NCBI GenBank assembly: GCA_029008005.1
Contig: JAQXIX010000029.1
Span: forward strand, 62,001 to 126,000
Source: Bacillota bacterium
GTDB taxonomy: Bacteria; Bacillota; Clostridia; Peptostreptococcales; Anaerovoracaceae
Length of the DNA stretch: 64,000 bases
Direction of reading: 5' to 3'
In this document: in pieces, positions 1 to 7,562 of the stretch
Layout: each line of letters begins with the position of its first letter
Numbering within the stretch: position 1 is the stretch's first letter
Made by a program: the position numbers and the translations under genes
Notes under the pieces: generated by a model
What the model was told of the DNA's origin: nothing
Database searches by the model: none
What the model saw: the letters and a program-made list of their open reading frames with translations, nothing else

Positions 1-276
1 AAGCAGCAGTTCTCTGTAAATGCTCTTGGAATCCATAATATCAATTGTTTTGACGAATTCCTGTTTCGCTGTCTGAGTAAGAATCTGATCGAATTTTCTG
101 TCGTCGCCTGTAGTGGCGATTGTAATTCGCGTCAGCGTGGGATCGTTAGTCGGTGAGGCTGTAAATGAATCTATATTGAAACCGCGCCTTCCGAAGAGGC
201 TTCCCAGCCTTGCCGTAACTCCCGGCTCGTTGACAACCAGGATACTGAGAATCTCGCTTCTCTCTGTTTTATCCAT
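1..276 (-). CDS. ilvN: Acetolactate synthase small (regulatory) subunit, partial
   Basis: Regulatory subunit of acetolactate synthase, which binds branched-chain amino acids and adjusts the catalytic subunit. Ninety-two codons are visible from the ATG at 274-276; the gene runs off the left edge. The N-terminal ACT domain is clear, with the stretch NEPGVTARLGSLF near residues 17-29 followed by RRGFNIDSF. A perfect ribosome site (AAGGAGGT, 281-288 on the reverse strand) lies just upstream. It follows ilvB (1949-288) by 11 nt, so the two form an operon. A second ilvBN pair sits on the opposite strand at 2182-4468. The family is usually about 160-170 residues, so roughly half the gene is missing here. 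Confidence 0.93.
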   Translation of the reverse strand, partial: MDKTERSEILSILVVNEPGVTARLGSLFGRRGFNIDSFTASPTNDPTLTRITIATTGDDRKFDQILTQTAKQEFVKTIDIMDSKSIYRELLL

Positions 277-287
277 GGTAACCTCCT

Positions 288-1949
288 TTAACCTATAATC
301 ATATCCTCAACGGTTCCGCCTCCCGGAATCATTGGATAAACACATTCATTTGTGGCTATATGACAATCAATCCATACAGGGCCGCTGTCCTTTAACGCCT
401 GTGCAAAGGCTTCCTCAAATTCAGCAGGAGTAGTCGCTCTGTAGCCTTTGCCCCCGAACCCTTCGATTACCTTTACGAAATCTGTTTTTCTTTCGGGAAC
501 AGTAGATGAATATCTCTTGCCGTAAAAAATCGTCTGCCACTGGTAAACCATTCCGAGAACGCTGTTGTTCATAATAATTGTTATAATAGGAAGGTTTTCG
601 CTTACAGCAGTACAGGCTTCATTAAGGTTCATGTGGAATGACCCGTCGCCGGTGAAGTGGATGACTCTGCTGTCGGGAACTGCCATCTGTGCACCGATGG
701 AAGCACCGTATCCAAAACCCATGGTACCGAGACCGCCGCTTGTAATAAACTGCTTGGTGTGCTCATGCTTCAGATACTGAGCTGCCCACATCTGATGCTG
801 ACCGACATCCGTAACGTATATAGTCTCTTTATCAGTGTTGCGGCATACAGTATCAATGATTTCGCTTGGATGAAGTTCTGCATCAGAACTCTTGACATCA
901 CCTGAGGTCTTCTTCCATCCTGTTGCGAGAGATAGCCATTCGCTGTGATTCTTTTCCTTTATATATGGCAAAAGCGCTTTAAGAAACTCACCGACATCTG
1001 CATTAACACCTAAATCAACGAGAACGTTCTTATTGATTTCGCTGGCATCGATATCTATCTGGACTTTCTTGGCTCTTCTTCCGAATTTTTCGGTGTTAAG
1101 AGCTACTCTGTCACTGAACCTTGTGCCGAGTGCGATAATAAGGTCGCTTCTGTCGAAAGCCTTGTTAGCTGCAATCGTTCCGTGCATTCCTGCCATTCCC
1201 AGATTCTTAGGATTATCATACCCGATGACTCCTGCAGACATGAGAGTATGTGCAGCAGGAATGTCTGCTTTCTCCATAAGCTCCAAAAGCTCAGAGCCTG
1301 CATTGGCTGATGCAACACCGCCTCCGCAGTAGATTACCGGTTTATCTGAAGCATTAATCATGTCGGCAACCTTCTTAACCTGCTCTTCCTTAAAGGAAGG
1401 CGGCGGAGTAAGAGTCATAGGAGATTTTTTCTTATAGGTAATCATTTCAGCAGTTACATCTTTAGTTATATCTACGAGAACAGGTCCCTTTCGTCCGCTG
1501 TTCGCAATACGAAAAGCGTTGTAAAGTGCATCCTCGAGATTGTTAATATCGTTAATGAAGAATGTATGCTTGGCAACAGGAATTACCACGTTGGAAATGC
1601 AGACTTCCTGGAATGCGTCACGTCCGATCATACTGTCGGGAACATTGGCTGTTATGGCAACAACGGGTATACTGTCCATAAATGCAGTCGCAATGCCTGT
1701 GACGAGATTTGTTGCTCCCGGACCGCTGGTAGCGAAACATACGCCGGTCTTACCGGTTGCTCTGGCGTAACCGTCAGCGGCATGAGCAGCACCCTGTTCG
1801 TGTGCAGTCATTACATGCTTGATTCTGTCACCGTATTCATAAAGTGCATCGTAGAGGTTCAACGCAGTGCCGCCGGGATATCCGAAGACAGTATCAACAC
1901 CATGCTGCAGAAGAACTTCCATTACAAGTTGTGAACCGTTTATTCTCAT
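288..1949 (-). CDS. ilvB: Acetolactate synthase large (catalytic) subunit, copy 1
   Basis: Thiamine-diphosphate enzyme that condenses two pyruvates to acetolactate (valine/leucine), or pyruvate with 2-oxobutyrate (isoleucine). The 553-residue protein has the N-terminal pyrimidine-binding domain (FGYPGG, then HEQGAAHAADGYAR with the catalytic Glu), a central FAD-type domain and the C-terminal ThDP/Mg motif GDGSFHMN...NN. An in-frame ATG lies upstream at 1970, but GGGAGGAAAT at 1951-1960 (reverse) places the start at 1949 (MRINGSQL). Its partner ilvN follows by 11 nt. It diverges from a second, longer ilvB with only about 230 bp between them. Whether this copy is anabolic or serves another role is not visible in the sequence. 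Confidence 0.94.
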   Translation of the reverse strand: MRINGSQLVMEVLLQHGVDTVFGYPGGTALNLYDALYEYGDRIKHVMTAHEQGAAHAADGYARATGKTGVCFATSGPGATNLVTGIATAFMDSIPVVAITANVPDSMIGRDAFQEVCISNVVIPVAKHTFFINDINNLEDALYNAFRIANSGRKGPVLVDITKDVTAEMITYKKKSPMTLTPPPSFKEEQVKKVADMINASDKPVIYCGGGVASANAGSELLELMEKADIPAAHTLMSAGVIGYDNPKNLGMAGMHGTIAANKAFDRSDLIIALGTRFSDRVALNTEKFGRRAKKVQIDIDASEINKNVLVDLGVNADVGEFLKALLPYIKEKNHSEWLSLATGWKKTSGDVKSSDAELHPSEIIDTVCRNTDKETIYVTDVGQHQMWAAQYLKHEHTKQFITSGGLGTMGFGYGASIGAQMAVPDSRVIHFTGDGSFHMNLNEACTAVSENLPIITIIMNNSVLGMVYQWQTIFYGKRYSSTVPERKTDFVKVIEGFGGKGYRATTPAEFEEAFAQALKDSGPVWIDCHIATNECVYPMIPGGGTVEDMIIG

Positions 1950-2000
1950 TATTTCCTCCCAAATGGCCATAATAGACCAAATAATATTCTCTATGCCAAT

Positions 2001-2028
2001 ATTATAACTTTAAATAAAATAAAATCAA
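2001..2028 (-). promoter_or_regulatory. Sigma-A promoter for leftward ilvBN
   Basis: On the reverse strand TTGATT (2028-2023) and TATAAT (2006-2001) are separated by 16 nt. This leaves a leader of about 50 nt before the ilvB start at 1949. No T-box or leader-peptide attenuator is visible. Confidence 0.6.
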
Positions 2029-2112
2029 CAAAAAAGAACAAAAATTGTAGATGTTTACAAAATAATATACGAAAAGTTTGTAAAAAAGAACAAAAAACAG
2101 AATTTTTTTCTA

Positions 2113-2141
2113 TTGACAGACAATAAACCTTCATATATATT
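2113..2141 (+). promoter_or_regulatory. Sigma-A promoter for rightward ilvBN-ilvE
   Basis: Perfect -35 TTGACA (2113-2118), 17-nt spacer, -10 TATATT (2136-2141), about 35 nt before the ilvB start at 2182. The two divergent ilv promoters are about 110 bp apart in A/T-rich DNA, room for one shared regulator. I see no recognisable operator. Confidence 0.72.
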
Positions 2142-2181
2142 AGTTTTATGATACATAATTGAGGAAGGAGACGACAATTTC

Positions 2182-3939
2182 ATGAATAAGATGACAGGAA
2201 ATGAGTTTTTTATCAAGGCGCTTCGTGAAGAGGGTGTGGACACTCTGTTCGGATATCCGGGTGCCTGCGTCGTCGATATTTTCGACGAATTATACAAACA
2301 GCAGGAGATTGAACTCGTCCTTCCGAGACATGAGCAGGGACTCATTCATGCTGCTGAAGGATATGCCAGATCAACAGGAAAAGTCGGCGTTTGCCTGGTA
2401 ACAAGCGGACCGGGAGCAACAAATCTCGTTACGGGTATTGCGGATGCTAATCTGGACAGTATACCGCTGGTTTGTTTCACGGGGCAGGTTGCAACGGGCC
2501 TCATAGGAAATGATACATTCCAGGAAGTTGATATTGTAGGCATTACGAGAAATATAACGAAATACTCATGTATGGTAAGGACGAGAGAGGAACTTAACCG
2601 TACTATAAAGGAAGCTTTTTATATAGCCAGAACCGGAAGACCGGGACCTGTTCTTATTGACCTTCCGAAGAATGTAATGGCTGAACTGGGAAGTGGGGAA
2701 TATCCGGAAGAAGTAAATCTCAGGGGATATAAACCGAATACGAAGGTTCACGATGGACAGATCGGAAGAATTACTACCATGATGAAGAAGGCTAAGAAGC
2801 CTTTGTTCCTCCTTGGAGGCGGAGTGAAGATTGCAGGAGCTCAGGAAGGCATGACTGCTCTTATGGAAGCAACGAGAATTCCGGCAGTTACTACGATTAT
2901 GGGCAAAGGCTCGGTTCCGACAAACCACGAGTTATATTTCGGAAACGTGGGAATGCATGGCTGCTATGCTGCCAATAACGGAGTAAACAACTGCGATCTC
3001 CTTATATCCATAGGAACGAGATTTAATGACAGAATAACGGGTAAACTTGGTACATTCGCTCCGAAGGCGAAGATAATACATATCGATATAGATACTGCGT
3101 CCATATCAAAGAATGTTACAGTTGATACTCCTGTAGTTGGAGATGCAGCGGAAGCTATCGATAAGCTCCTTGCATCTGTCGAGAAGAAGGAAGTTTTTCA
3201 TGAAGAGAACAATCCGTGGATTGAACAGATGAAGGCATGGCGTCAAGAGAAGCCGCTGGTTATGAAAGAAAAAGAAAAACTGTGTCCGAAGCATATTATC
3301 GATGCCATTAACGAACAGTTTGAAGAGCCGATTGTTACAACGGACGTAGGGCAGAGTCAGATGTGGACAACGCAGTTCTTTGAAATATTCGGTAAAAGAC
3401 AGCTGATTACAAGCGGCGGTCTCGGCACTATGGGCTTCGGTCTTCCGTCGGCAATCGGTGCGGCAATAGGAAATCCGGGCAGAGAAATAATAAGTATTTC
3501 GGGAGACGGAGGATTCCAGATGAATTCTCAGGAACTGGCTACTGCAACGATACAGAGACTTCCGGTAATATGCTGTGTTTTGAACAACGGTTATCTCGGA
3601 ATGGTTCGTCAGTGGCAGGAACTTTTTTACAACAAAGTTTATGCGGGCACATGTCTTGTCAGAAACAAAGACTGTAAGTGCGTGGGAGACGGACTTTGCT
3701 GTAAGGGAAGAGACGAAAGCTGTCCTGAATATGTTCCGGATTTCATGAAGCTTGCAGACGCCTATGGTGCTCAGGGAATAAGAGTTACGTCTAAAGACCA
3801 GATAAAAGATGCTTTTGATAAAGCAAAGGCGAAAAAAGACGGTCCTACTATTATTGAATTTATAATTGAAGAAGAAGAACTCGTTATTCCGATGATAAAG
3901 CCGGGCGGTGCTATAACAGATCTGATTACTGAAGTGTAG
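2182..3939 (+). CDS. ilvB: Acetolactate synthase large subunit, copy 2, with Cys-rich insert
   Basis: Second catalytic acetolactate synthase, 585 residues. It shows FGYPGACVVDIFDELY, RHEQGLIHAAEGYARSTG with the catalytic Glu, and the ThDP motif GDGGFQMN...NNGYLGMVRQWQ. It is about 30 residues longer than copy 1. Part of the excess is an insert after the QWQELFYNKVYAGT segment with six cysteines at residues 491, 498, 500, 506, 507 and 514, just before the conserved PDFMKLADAYG. The insert sits close to where the C-terminal active-site lid is in this family. I recall similar inserts in other Clostridia but cannot check. It is the first gene of ilvB-ilvN-ilvE, with ilvN starting 10 nt after its stop, and a strong promoter lies at 2113-2141. 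Confidence 0.95.
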   Translation: MNKMTGNEFFIKALREEGVDTLFGYPGACVVDIFDELYKQQEIELVLPRHEQGLIHAAEGYARSTGKVGVCLVTSGPGATNLVTGIADANLDSIPLVCFTGQVATGLIGNDTFQEVDIVGITRNITKYSCMVRTREELNRTIKEAFYIARTGRPGPVLIDLPKNVMAELGSGEYPEEVNLRGYKPNTKVHDGQIGRITTMMKKAKKPLFLLGGGVKIAGAQEGMTALMEATRIPAVTTIMGKGSVPTNHELYFGNVGMHGCYAANNGVNNCDLLISIGTRFNDRITGKLGTFAPKAKIIHIDIDTASISKNVTVDTPVVGDAAEAIDKLLASVEKKEVFHEENNPWIEQMKAWRQEKPLVMKEKEKLCPKHIIDAINEQFEEPIVTTDVGQSQMWTTQFFEIFGKRQLITSGGLGTMGFGLPSAIGAAIGNPGREIISISGDGGFQMNSQELATATIQRLPVICCVLNNGYLGMVRQWQELFYNKVYAGTCLVRNKDCKCVGDGLCCKGRDESCPEYVPDFMKLADAYGAQGIRVTSKDQIKDAFDKAKAKKDGPTIIEFIIEEEELVIPMIKPGGAITDLITEV

Positions 3940-3949
3940 GAGGGACAGG

Positions 3950-4468
3950 ATGAAAAAGAAAAATGACGGATTAAGAAGAAGATGGCTGTCTCTGTTTGTT
4001 GAAAACAAAACCGGTGTACTGGCTAGAATTTCGGGTCTGCTTTCGGGAAAATCCTACAACATTCATTCACTTACTGTAGGTGAAACGGAAGATCCGAGTG
4101 TTTCGAGAATGACTATATGTCTTGATGCAGACGACAGTACATATGAACAGATAAAAAAACAGTTTAACAGAAGTGTCGAGGTAATTAAGGTAATCGATTA
4201 CACAGATGCGCATATAAGAACTAAGGAAGTTATGTTCATCAAGGTTTATGGAATAAATGAGAAGCAGCGTGCTGAAATATTCCAGATGGCAGAAGTCTTC
4301 AGGTTCCAGATAAAAGATATGGATAAGAGTACAGTTCTTATTGAAGCGGTGAGAACAGAAGCGAAAAACGATTCGATACTGAGAGTTTTTAAGGACAGAT
4401 TCAGTTCTATTGAAGTTGTCAGAGGAGGTCCTGTCGCAGTGGAATCGATTAGCATGCAGGACAGATAA
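3950..4468 (+). CDS. ilvN: Acetolactate synthase small (regulatory) subunit, copy 2
   Basis: Complete 172-residue regulatory subunit. The N-terminal ACT domain (LFVENKTGVLARISGLLSG, then YNIHSLTVG) is followed by the second, C-terminal IlvN domain that begins near HIRTKEVMFIKV. The ribosome site AGGAGGG ends about 5-6 nt before the ATG. It lies between the catalytic subunit and the aminotransferase, so the transcript encodes both the first committed step and the last step of branched-chain amino acid synthesis. The partial ilvN at 1-276 begins with a similar ACT motif but is a clearly different sequence. Confidence 0.94.
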   Translation: MKKKNDGLRRRWLSLFVENKTGVLARISGLLSGKSYNIHSLTVGETEDPSVSRMTICLDADDSTYEQIKKQFNRSVEVIKVIDYTDAHIRTKEVMFIKVYGINEKQRAEIFQMAEVFRFQIKDMDKSTVLIEAVRTEAKNDSILRVFKDRFSSIEVVRGGPVAVESISMQDR

Positions 4469-4508
4469 TGAAACTGAATATCAGGATAATGATAAAGGAG
4501 GGAAAACA

Positions 4509-5579
4509 ATGAAGTATGAATTTCCTGTAACCAGAACAACAAACCCGAAGGCAAAGCCGGATCCGAACAACCTGCCTTTCGGAAAATTCTTTACGGATCA
4601 CATGTTTATTATTGAGTACGATGAAGGTCAGGGATGGCATGATGGCAGAATCGTGCCTTATGCACCGGTAGAACTGGATCCTGCGGCTGTGGTTTTTCAT
4701 TACGGACAGGAAATGTTCGAAGGGCTTAAAGCGTACAGAACTGTAAGCGGAGGAGTACAGCTTTTCAGACCTGATATGAATGCCAAGAGAACCAATAATA
4801 CTAACGATAGACTCTGCATTCCTGCAGTTGATGAAGAAATGTACGTTGAAGCTGTTAAACAGATTGTTAAGGTTGATGCAGACTGGATTCCTGACAAGAA
4901 GGATACATCGCTTTATATAAGACCGTTTATAATAGCTACAGAGCCTACTTTGGGAATACACGTTTCGAGAAGTTATAAATTCATTATTATCCTCAGTCCG
5001 TCAGGTCCGTACTATGCAAATGGCCTGGAACCTACGAAGCTTTATGTTGAAGACAAATATGTAAGAGCAACTGCAGGCGGAACAGGTGAGGCTAAGTGCG
5101 GAGGCAATTATGCTGCCAGCCTGAAGGCTCAGGTGGTTGCTGCCGAAGCCGGATATGACCAGATTCTCTGGCTTGACGGAGTTGAAAGAAAGTATGTTGA
5201 GGAAGTCGGAACTTCCAACGCTTTCTTCGTAATCGGCGACGAAGTTGTTACTGCTCCTCTCGAAGGAACAATTCTTCCGGGAATAACGAGAAACTCATGT
5301 ATACAAGTTCTCAAAGACAACGGATATAAAGTTTCGGAGAGAAGAATGTCGATCGATGAGGTTGTTGAGGCATATAATAAGGGAATGTTCAACGAGATGT
5401 TCGCGTCAGGAACAGCAGCTATTATTTCGCCTGTAGGAACTTTGAAATACAAGGATACGGTAATGAGTATCAATGGCGGTAAAATCGGCCCTGTGGCTCA
5501 GTTTCTGTATGATACGATATACGGAATACAGACAGGTGCAGTTGAAGATACATATGGATGGACTGTTCCCGTTGAATAA
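4509..5579 (+). CDS. ilvE: Branched-chain amino acid aminotransferase
   Basis: PLP fold-type IV transaminase that interconverts Val, Leu and Ile with their 2-oxo acids using glutamate. The open frame extends back to 4410, but AAGGAGGG at 4495-4502 sets the start at ATG 4509, giving 356 residues, typical of the family. Family landmarks are FHYGQEMFEGLKAYR near residue 60, the phosphate-cup segment KCGGNYAASL and the C-terminal FASGTAAIISPVG. It lies 40 nt after ilvN with no terminator between them, and a strong terminator follows at 5591-5626. Dihydroxyacid dehydratase and ketol-acid reductoisomerase are not in the window. Confidence 0.95.
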   Translation: MKYEFPVTRTTNPKAKPDPNNLPFGKFFTDHMFIIEYDEGQGWHDGRIVPYAPVELDPAAVVFHYGQEMFEGLKAYRTVSGGVQLFRPDMNAKRTNNTNDRLCIPAVDEEMYVEAVKQIVKVDADWIPDKKDTSLYIRPFIIATEPTLGIHVSRSYKFIIILSPSGPYYANGLEPTKLYVEDKYVRATAGGTGEAKCGGNYAASLKAQVVAAEAGYDQILWLDGVERKYVEEVGTSNAFFVIGDEVVTAPLEGTILPGITRNSCIQVLKDNGYKVSERRMSIDEVVEAYNKGMFNEMFASGTAAIISPVGTLKYKDTVMSINGGKIGPVAQFLYDTIYGIQTGAVEDTYGWTVPVE

Positions 5580-5590
5580 GTGTTGATTGA

Positions 5591-5626
5591 ACTGCTGCAC
5601 TAATTAATCAGTGCAGCAGTTTTTTT
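5591..5626 (+). terminator. Intrinsic terminator after ilvE
   Basis: Eleven-base stem (ACTGCTGCACT at 5591-5601 with its complement at 5610-5620), 8-nt loop, then a T-run to 5626. Nearly the same stem recurs in the terminator at 9731-9767. Confidence 0.92.
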
Positions 5627-5629
5627 GCT

Positions 5630-5656
5630 TTTGTTCGCATCTGCAAACAAATGTTT
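5630..5656. promoter_or_regulatory. Overlapping imperfect palindromes upstream of the lexA promoter
   Basis: TTTGTTCGC (5630-5638) faces GCAAACAAA (5643-5651) with one mismatch. AAACAAATGTTT (5645-5656) is itself a palindrome and runs into the lexA -35 element. They could be protein-binding sites; no known family is evident. Confidence 0.3.
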
Positions 5657-5700
5657 ACATATTGGAGAGGATATGTTATCATGTATGTGAATATATGTTC
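5654..5700 (+). promoter_or_regulatory. lexA promoter with SOS (LexA/DinR-type) box
   Basis: -35 TTTACA (5654-5659), 17-nt spacer, -10 TATCAT (5677-5682). The element GAATATATGTTC at 5689-5700 matches the Gram-positive SOS box GAAC-N4-GTTC at all but one position and covers the expected transcription start. Autorepression of lexA from a box over the start site is the usual arrangement. Confidence 0.75.
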
Positions 5701-5729
5701 TTGCTGAACGATATGCGGAGGTAAACGAG

Positions 5730-6383
5730 ATGCTTACAGAACGTGAACAGAAAATTTTGGACTTCATGAAGAAGGAAATACGCGAGAACGGATTTCCGCC
5801 TACTGTCAGAGAAATATGTGCTGCGCTTAACATTAAATCCACATCAACGGCTCATAAAGACATGGACAATCTTATGAAAAAGGGATATATTAAGAAAAAT
5901 CCGGCTAAGCCGAGGGCATTTATTGTCCTGGATGACGACTTTGATCAGCAGCAGGCGGTAGCTAATGCATCGTCGGTTGAGGCTCCGCCCGAGAGAACAG
6001 ATGTAATTGATGTTCCTATTGTAGGCAGAATTGCTGCAGGAATTCCGATTCTTGCTGAACAGAATGTGGAAGACAGTTTTCCTATTCCTGCGAGATATGT
6101 AGGAAGGGGAGCGACTTTTATGCTAACTGTTAAGGGCGAAAGTATGATCGAAGCGGGAATCATGGATGGTGACTACATCCTTGTTGAGGAGTGTTCTTCA
6201 GCGAGGAATGGTGAGATTGTAGTGGCCATGATTGATGGTTTCGAAAGTGAGGCTACGGTCAAAACTTTTTATAAGGAACAGGATCATATCAGACTCCAGC
6301 CTGAGAATTCATCGATGAGTCCTATTATTGTCCAGGATGTTAAAATTCTCGGCAAGGTTATAGGAGTGTTCAGGTTTATTTAA
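5730..6383 (+). CDS. lexA: LexA repressor
   Basis: SOS-response repressor and self-cleaving protease, 217 residues. The N-terminal winged helix-turn-helix (residues 1-65, with GFPPTVREI and the TSTAHKDM recognition region) is followed by the S24 peptidase-like domain. The self-cleavage bond is Ala103-Gly104 in GRIAAGIP. The catalytic Ser138 (GESM) and Lys178 (ATVKTF) are both present, so it should be competent for RecA-stimulated autocleavage. GGAGG precedes the ATG. It is a single-gene transcript between terminators at 5591 and 6421, preceded by its own SOS box. Confidence 0.97.
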   Translation: MLTEREQKILDFMKKEIRENGFPPTVREICAALNIKSTSTAHKDMDNLMKKGYIKKNPAKPRAFIVLDDDFDQQQAVANASSVEAPPERTDVIDVPIVGRIAAGIPILAEQNVEDSFPIPARYVGRGATFMLTVKGESMIEAGIMDGDYILVEECSSARNGEIVVAMIDGFESEATVKTFYKEQDHIRLQPENSSMSPIIVQDVKILGKVIGVFRFI

Positions 6384-6420
6384 GTAAAAATCATTTATGT
6401 AATATTAAAATAATAATACA

Positions 6421-6449
6421 ACAGGGAATCGCGAACGATTCCCTGTTTT
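6421..6449 (+). terminator. Intrinsic terminator after lexA
   Basis: Perfect 11-bp stem (ACAGGGAATCG at 6421-6431 with 6436-6446), 4-nt loop CGAA, followed by TTTT. Confidence 0.88.
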
Positions 6450-6517
6450 GTTGTTCGAAAATGTTTTGGCGAGAAAAAAATAAAAACTAACATAAAAAAA
6501 TTGCTTATTAAGTTTCG

Positions 6518-6550
6518 ATGAGCCAAAAAACAAAAAAATGAGCTAAAAAC
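6518..6550 (+). repeat. Short tandem direct repeat upstream of the por promoter
   Basis: ATGAGCCAAAAAAC at 6518 and ATGAGCTAAAAAC at 6538 start exactly 20 bp apart, about two helical turns, in an otherwise featureless A/T-rich stretch (6450-6600). The spacing would suit two protomers binding the same DNA face. Simple A-tract similarity is the alternative. Confidence 0.3.
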
Positions 6551-6604
6551 TGTGATTAGAAACAAATAATATTAAATATCTTTGTGAAGAATATATAAAA
6601 AGTA

Positions 6605-6633
6605 TTGACAAAAACGTGCTTTTGCTGTAATCT
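6605..6633 (+). promoter_or_regulatory. Promoter of the por operon
   Basis: -35 TTGACA (6605-6610), 17-nt spacer, -10 TAATCT (6628-6633), about 34 nt upstream of the first start codon at 6667. Confidence 0.6.
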
Positions 6634-6666
6634 GTTGGAGTAGTTTGAATGATAAGGAGATTGGTA

Positions 6667-7257
6667 ATGACAGAGAAAATAAAAGATGCGGTTGAAATAA
6701 GATGGCACGGCAGAGGCGGTCAAGGTGCTAAGACGGCATGCCTCCTTCTGGCAGATGTAGCCTTTTGCTCGGGGAAACATGTACAGGGATTTCCGGAGTA
6801 TGGTCCGGAGCGTATGGGAGCTCCTATTACTGCTTATAACAGAATTTCAGATGAACATTGTAAGGTTCATTCCAATATATACACCCCGGATTATGTAGTT
6901 GTTGTTGATGAGACGCTTCTTAAGACGGTTGATGTGACAAAAGGTCTGAAGGATACGGGAGCTCTTATAATTAACAGCAAGAGAAAACCGGAGGAAATAA
7001 GACCTCTTTTGAAGGGATATAAGGGGAAGGTCTGTGCAGTCGATGCAGAAAAAATTTCGATGGACGCTTTTGGTAAGAACTTCCCGAACACTCCGATGCT
7101 CGCTGCGGTTGTTAAAGTAAGCGAAGTAATAGAAAGAGAAAAGTTTATCAATGATATGAGGGAATCATTCAGGCATAAATTTGTTCATAAAGAGAATCTT
7201 ATAGAAGGAAACATGAAGGCCTTAATAAAGGCGATGGATGAGGTTAAAGTCGGATGA
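6667..7257 (+). CDS. porG: Pyruvate (2-oxoacid):ferredoxin oxidoreductase, gamma subunit
   Basis: Gamma subunit of a four-subunit 2-oxoacid:ferredoxin oxidoreductase, which converts pyruvate and CoA to acetyl-CoA, CO2 and reduced ferredoxin. The opening IRWHGRGGQGAKTACLLLADV and GFPEYGPERMGAP motif are diagnostic of the family. An in-frame ATG exists at 6649, but AAGGAG at 6654-6659 points to ATG 6667 (196 residues). It is the first gene of porGDAB, and its stop codon overlaps the delta-subunit start. The exact 2-oxoacid cannot be fixed from this subunit alone; the alpha subunit looks pyruvate-type. Confidence 0.92.
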   Translation: MTEKIKDAVEIRWHGRGGQGAKTACLLLADVAFCSGKHVQGFPEYGPERMGAPITAYNRISDEHCKVHSNIYTPDYVVVVDETLLKTVDVTKGLKDTGALIINSKRKPEEIRPLLKGYKGKVCAVDAEKISMDAFGKNFPNTPMLAAVVKVSEVIEREKFINDMRESFRHKFVHKENLIEGNMKALIKAMDEVKVG

Positions 7258-7562
7258 TGAAGCGAAAAGCAGAAGATATAAATGAGAAGATAACATGGCA
7301 GGAGGTGACGACCGGTGCGGAAATATACGAACCGGCGACGTCTCTTTTAGTAAAAACAGGTGAATGGAGAGTGATGACCCCGGTTTTTATCGAGGATAAA
7401 TGTAAGCACTGCATGCTTTGCGTGCCTTTCTGCCCTGACAGTTCGATTCCTGTAGAGGGCAATAAAAGGCTGGATTTCGATTTCGATCACTGCAAGGGAT
7501 GTGGTATTTGCGTTAAAGTATGTCCTTTTGATGCAATAGATTTTGTAAAGGAGGAAAAGTAA
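7254..7562 (+). CDS. porD: Pyruvate:ferredoxin oxidoreductase, delta subunit (2x[4Fe-4S] ferredoxin)
   Basis: Ferredoxin-like subunit of 102 residues with two complete [4Fe-4S] motifs: CxxCxxCxxxCP at Cys50, 53, 56, 60 and again at Cys80, 83, 86, 90. It passes electrons from the thiamine active site to soluble ferredoxin. The ATG (7254-7256) overlaps the gamma-subunit stop (ATGA), and the alpha subunit starts directly after its own stop, so translation is likely coupled. The roughly 40-residue N-terminal extension ahead of the clusters is normal for PorD. Confidence 0.94.
   Translation: MMKRKAEDINEKITWQEVTTGAEIYEPATSLLVKTGEWRVMTPVFIEDKCKHCMLCVPFCPDSSIPVEGNKRLDFDFDHCKGCGICVKVCPFDAIDFVKEEK

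Noticed and set aside
1970..2181. T-box or leader-peptide attenuator in the ilv intergenic region
   Set aside because: No T-box core, no run of Leu/Val/Ile codons and no terminator/antiterminator pair; only promoters are visible.
3106..4008. Long reverse-strand open frame (300 codons) opposite ilvB/ilvN
   Set aside because: Antisense shadow of two well-supported genes. Its translation is rich in Phe, Ser, Arg and His with no family motif, and it has no ribosome site.
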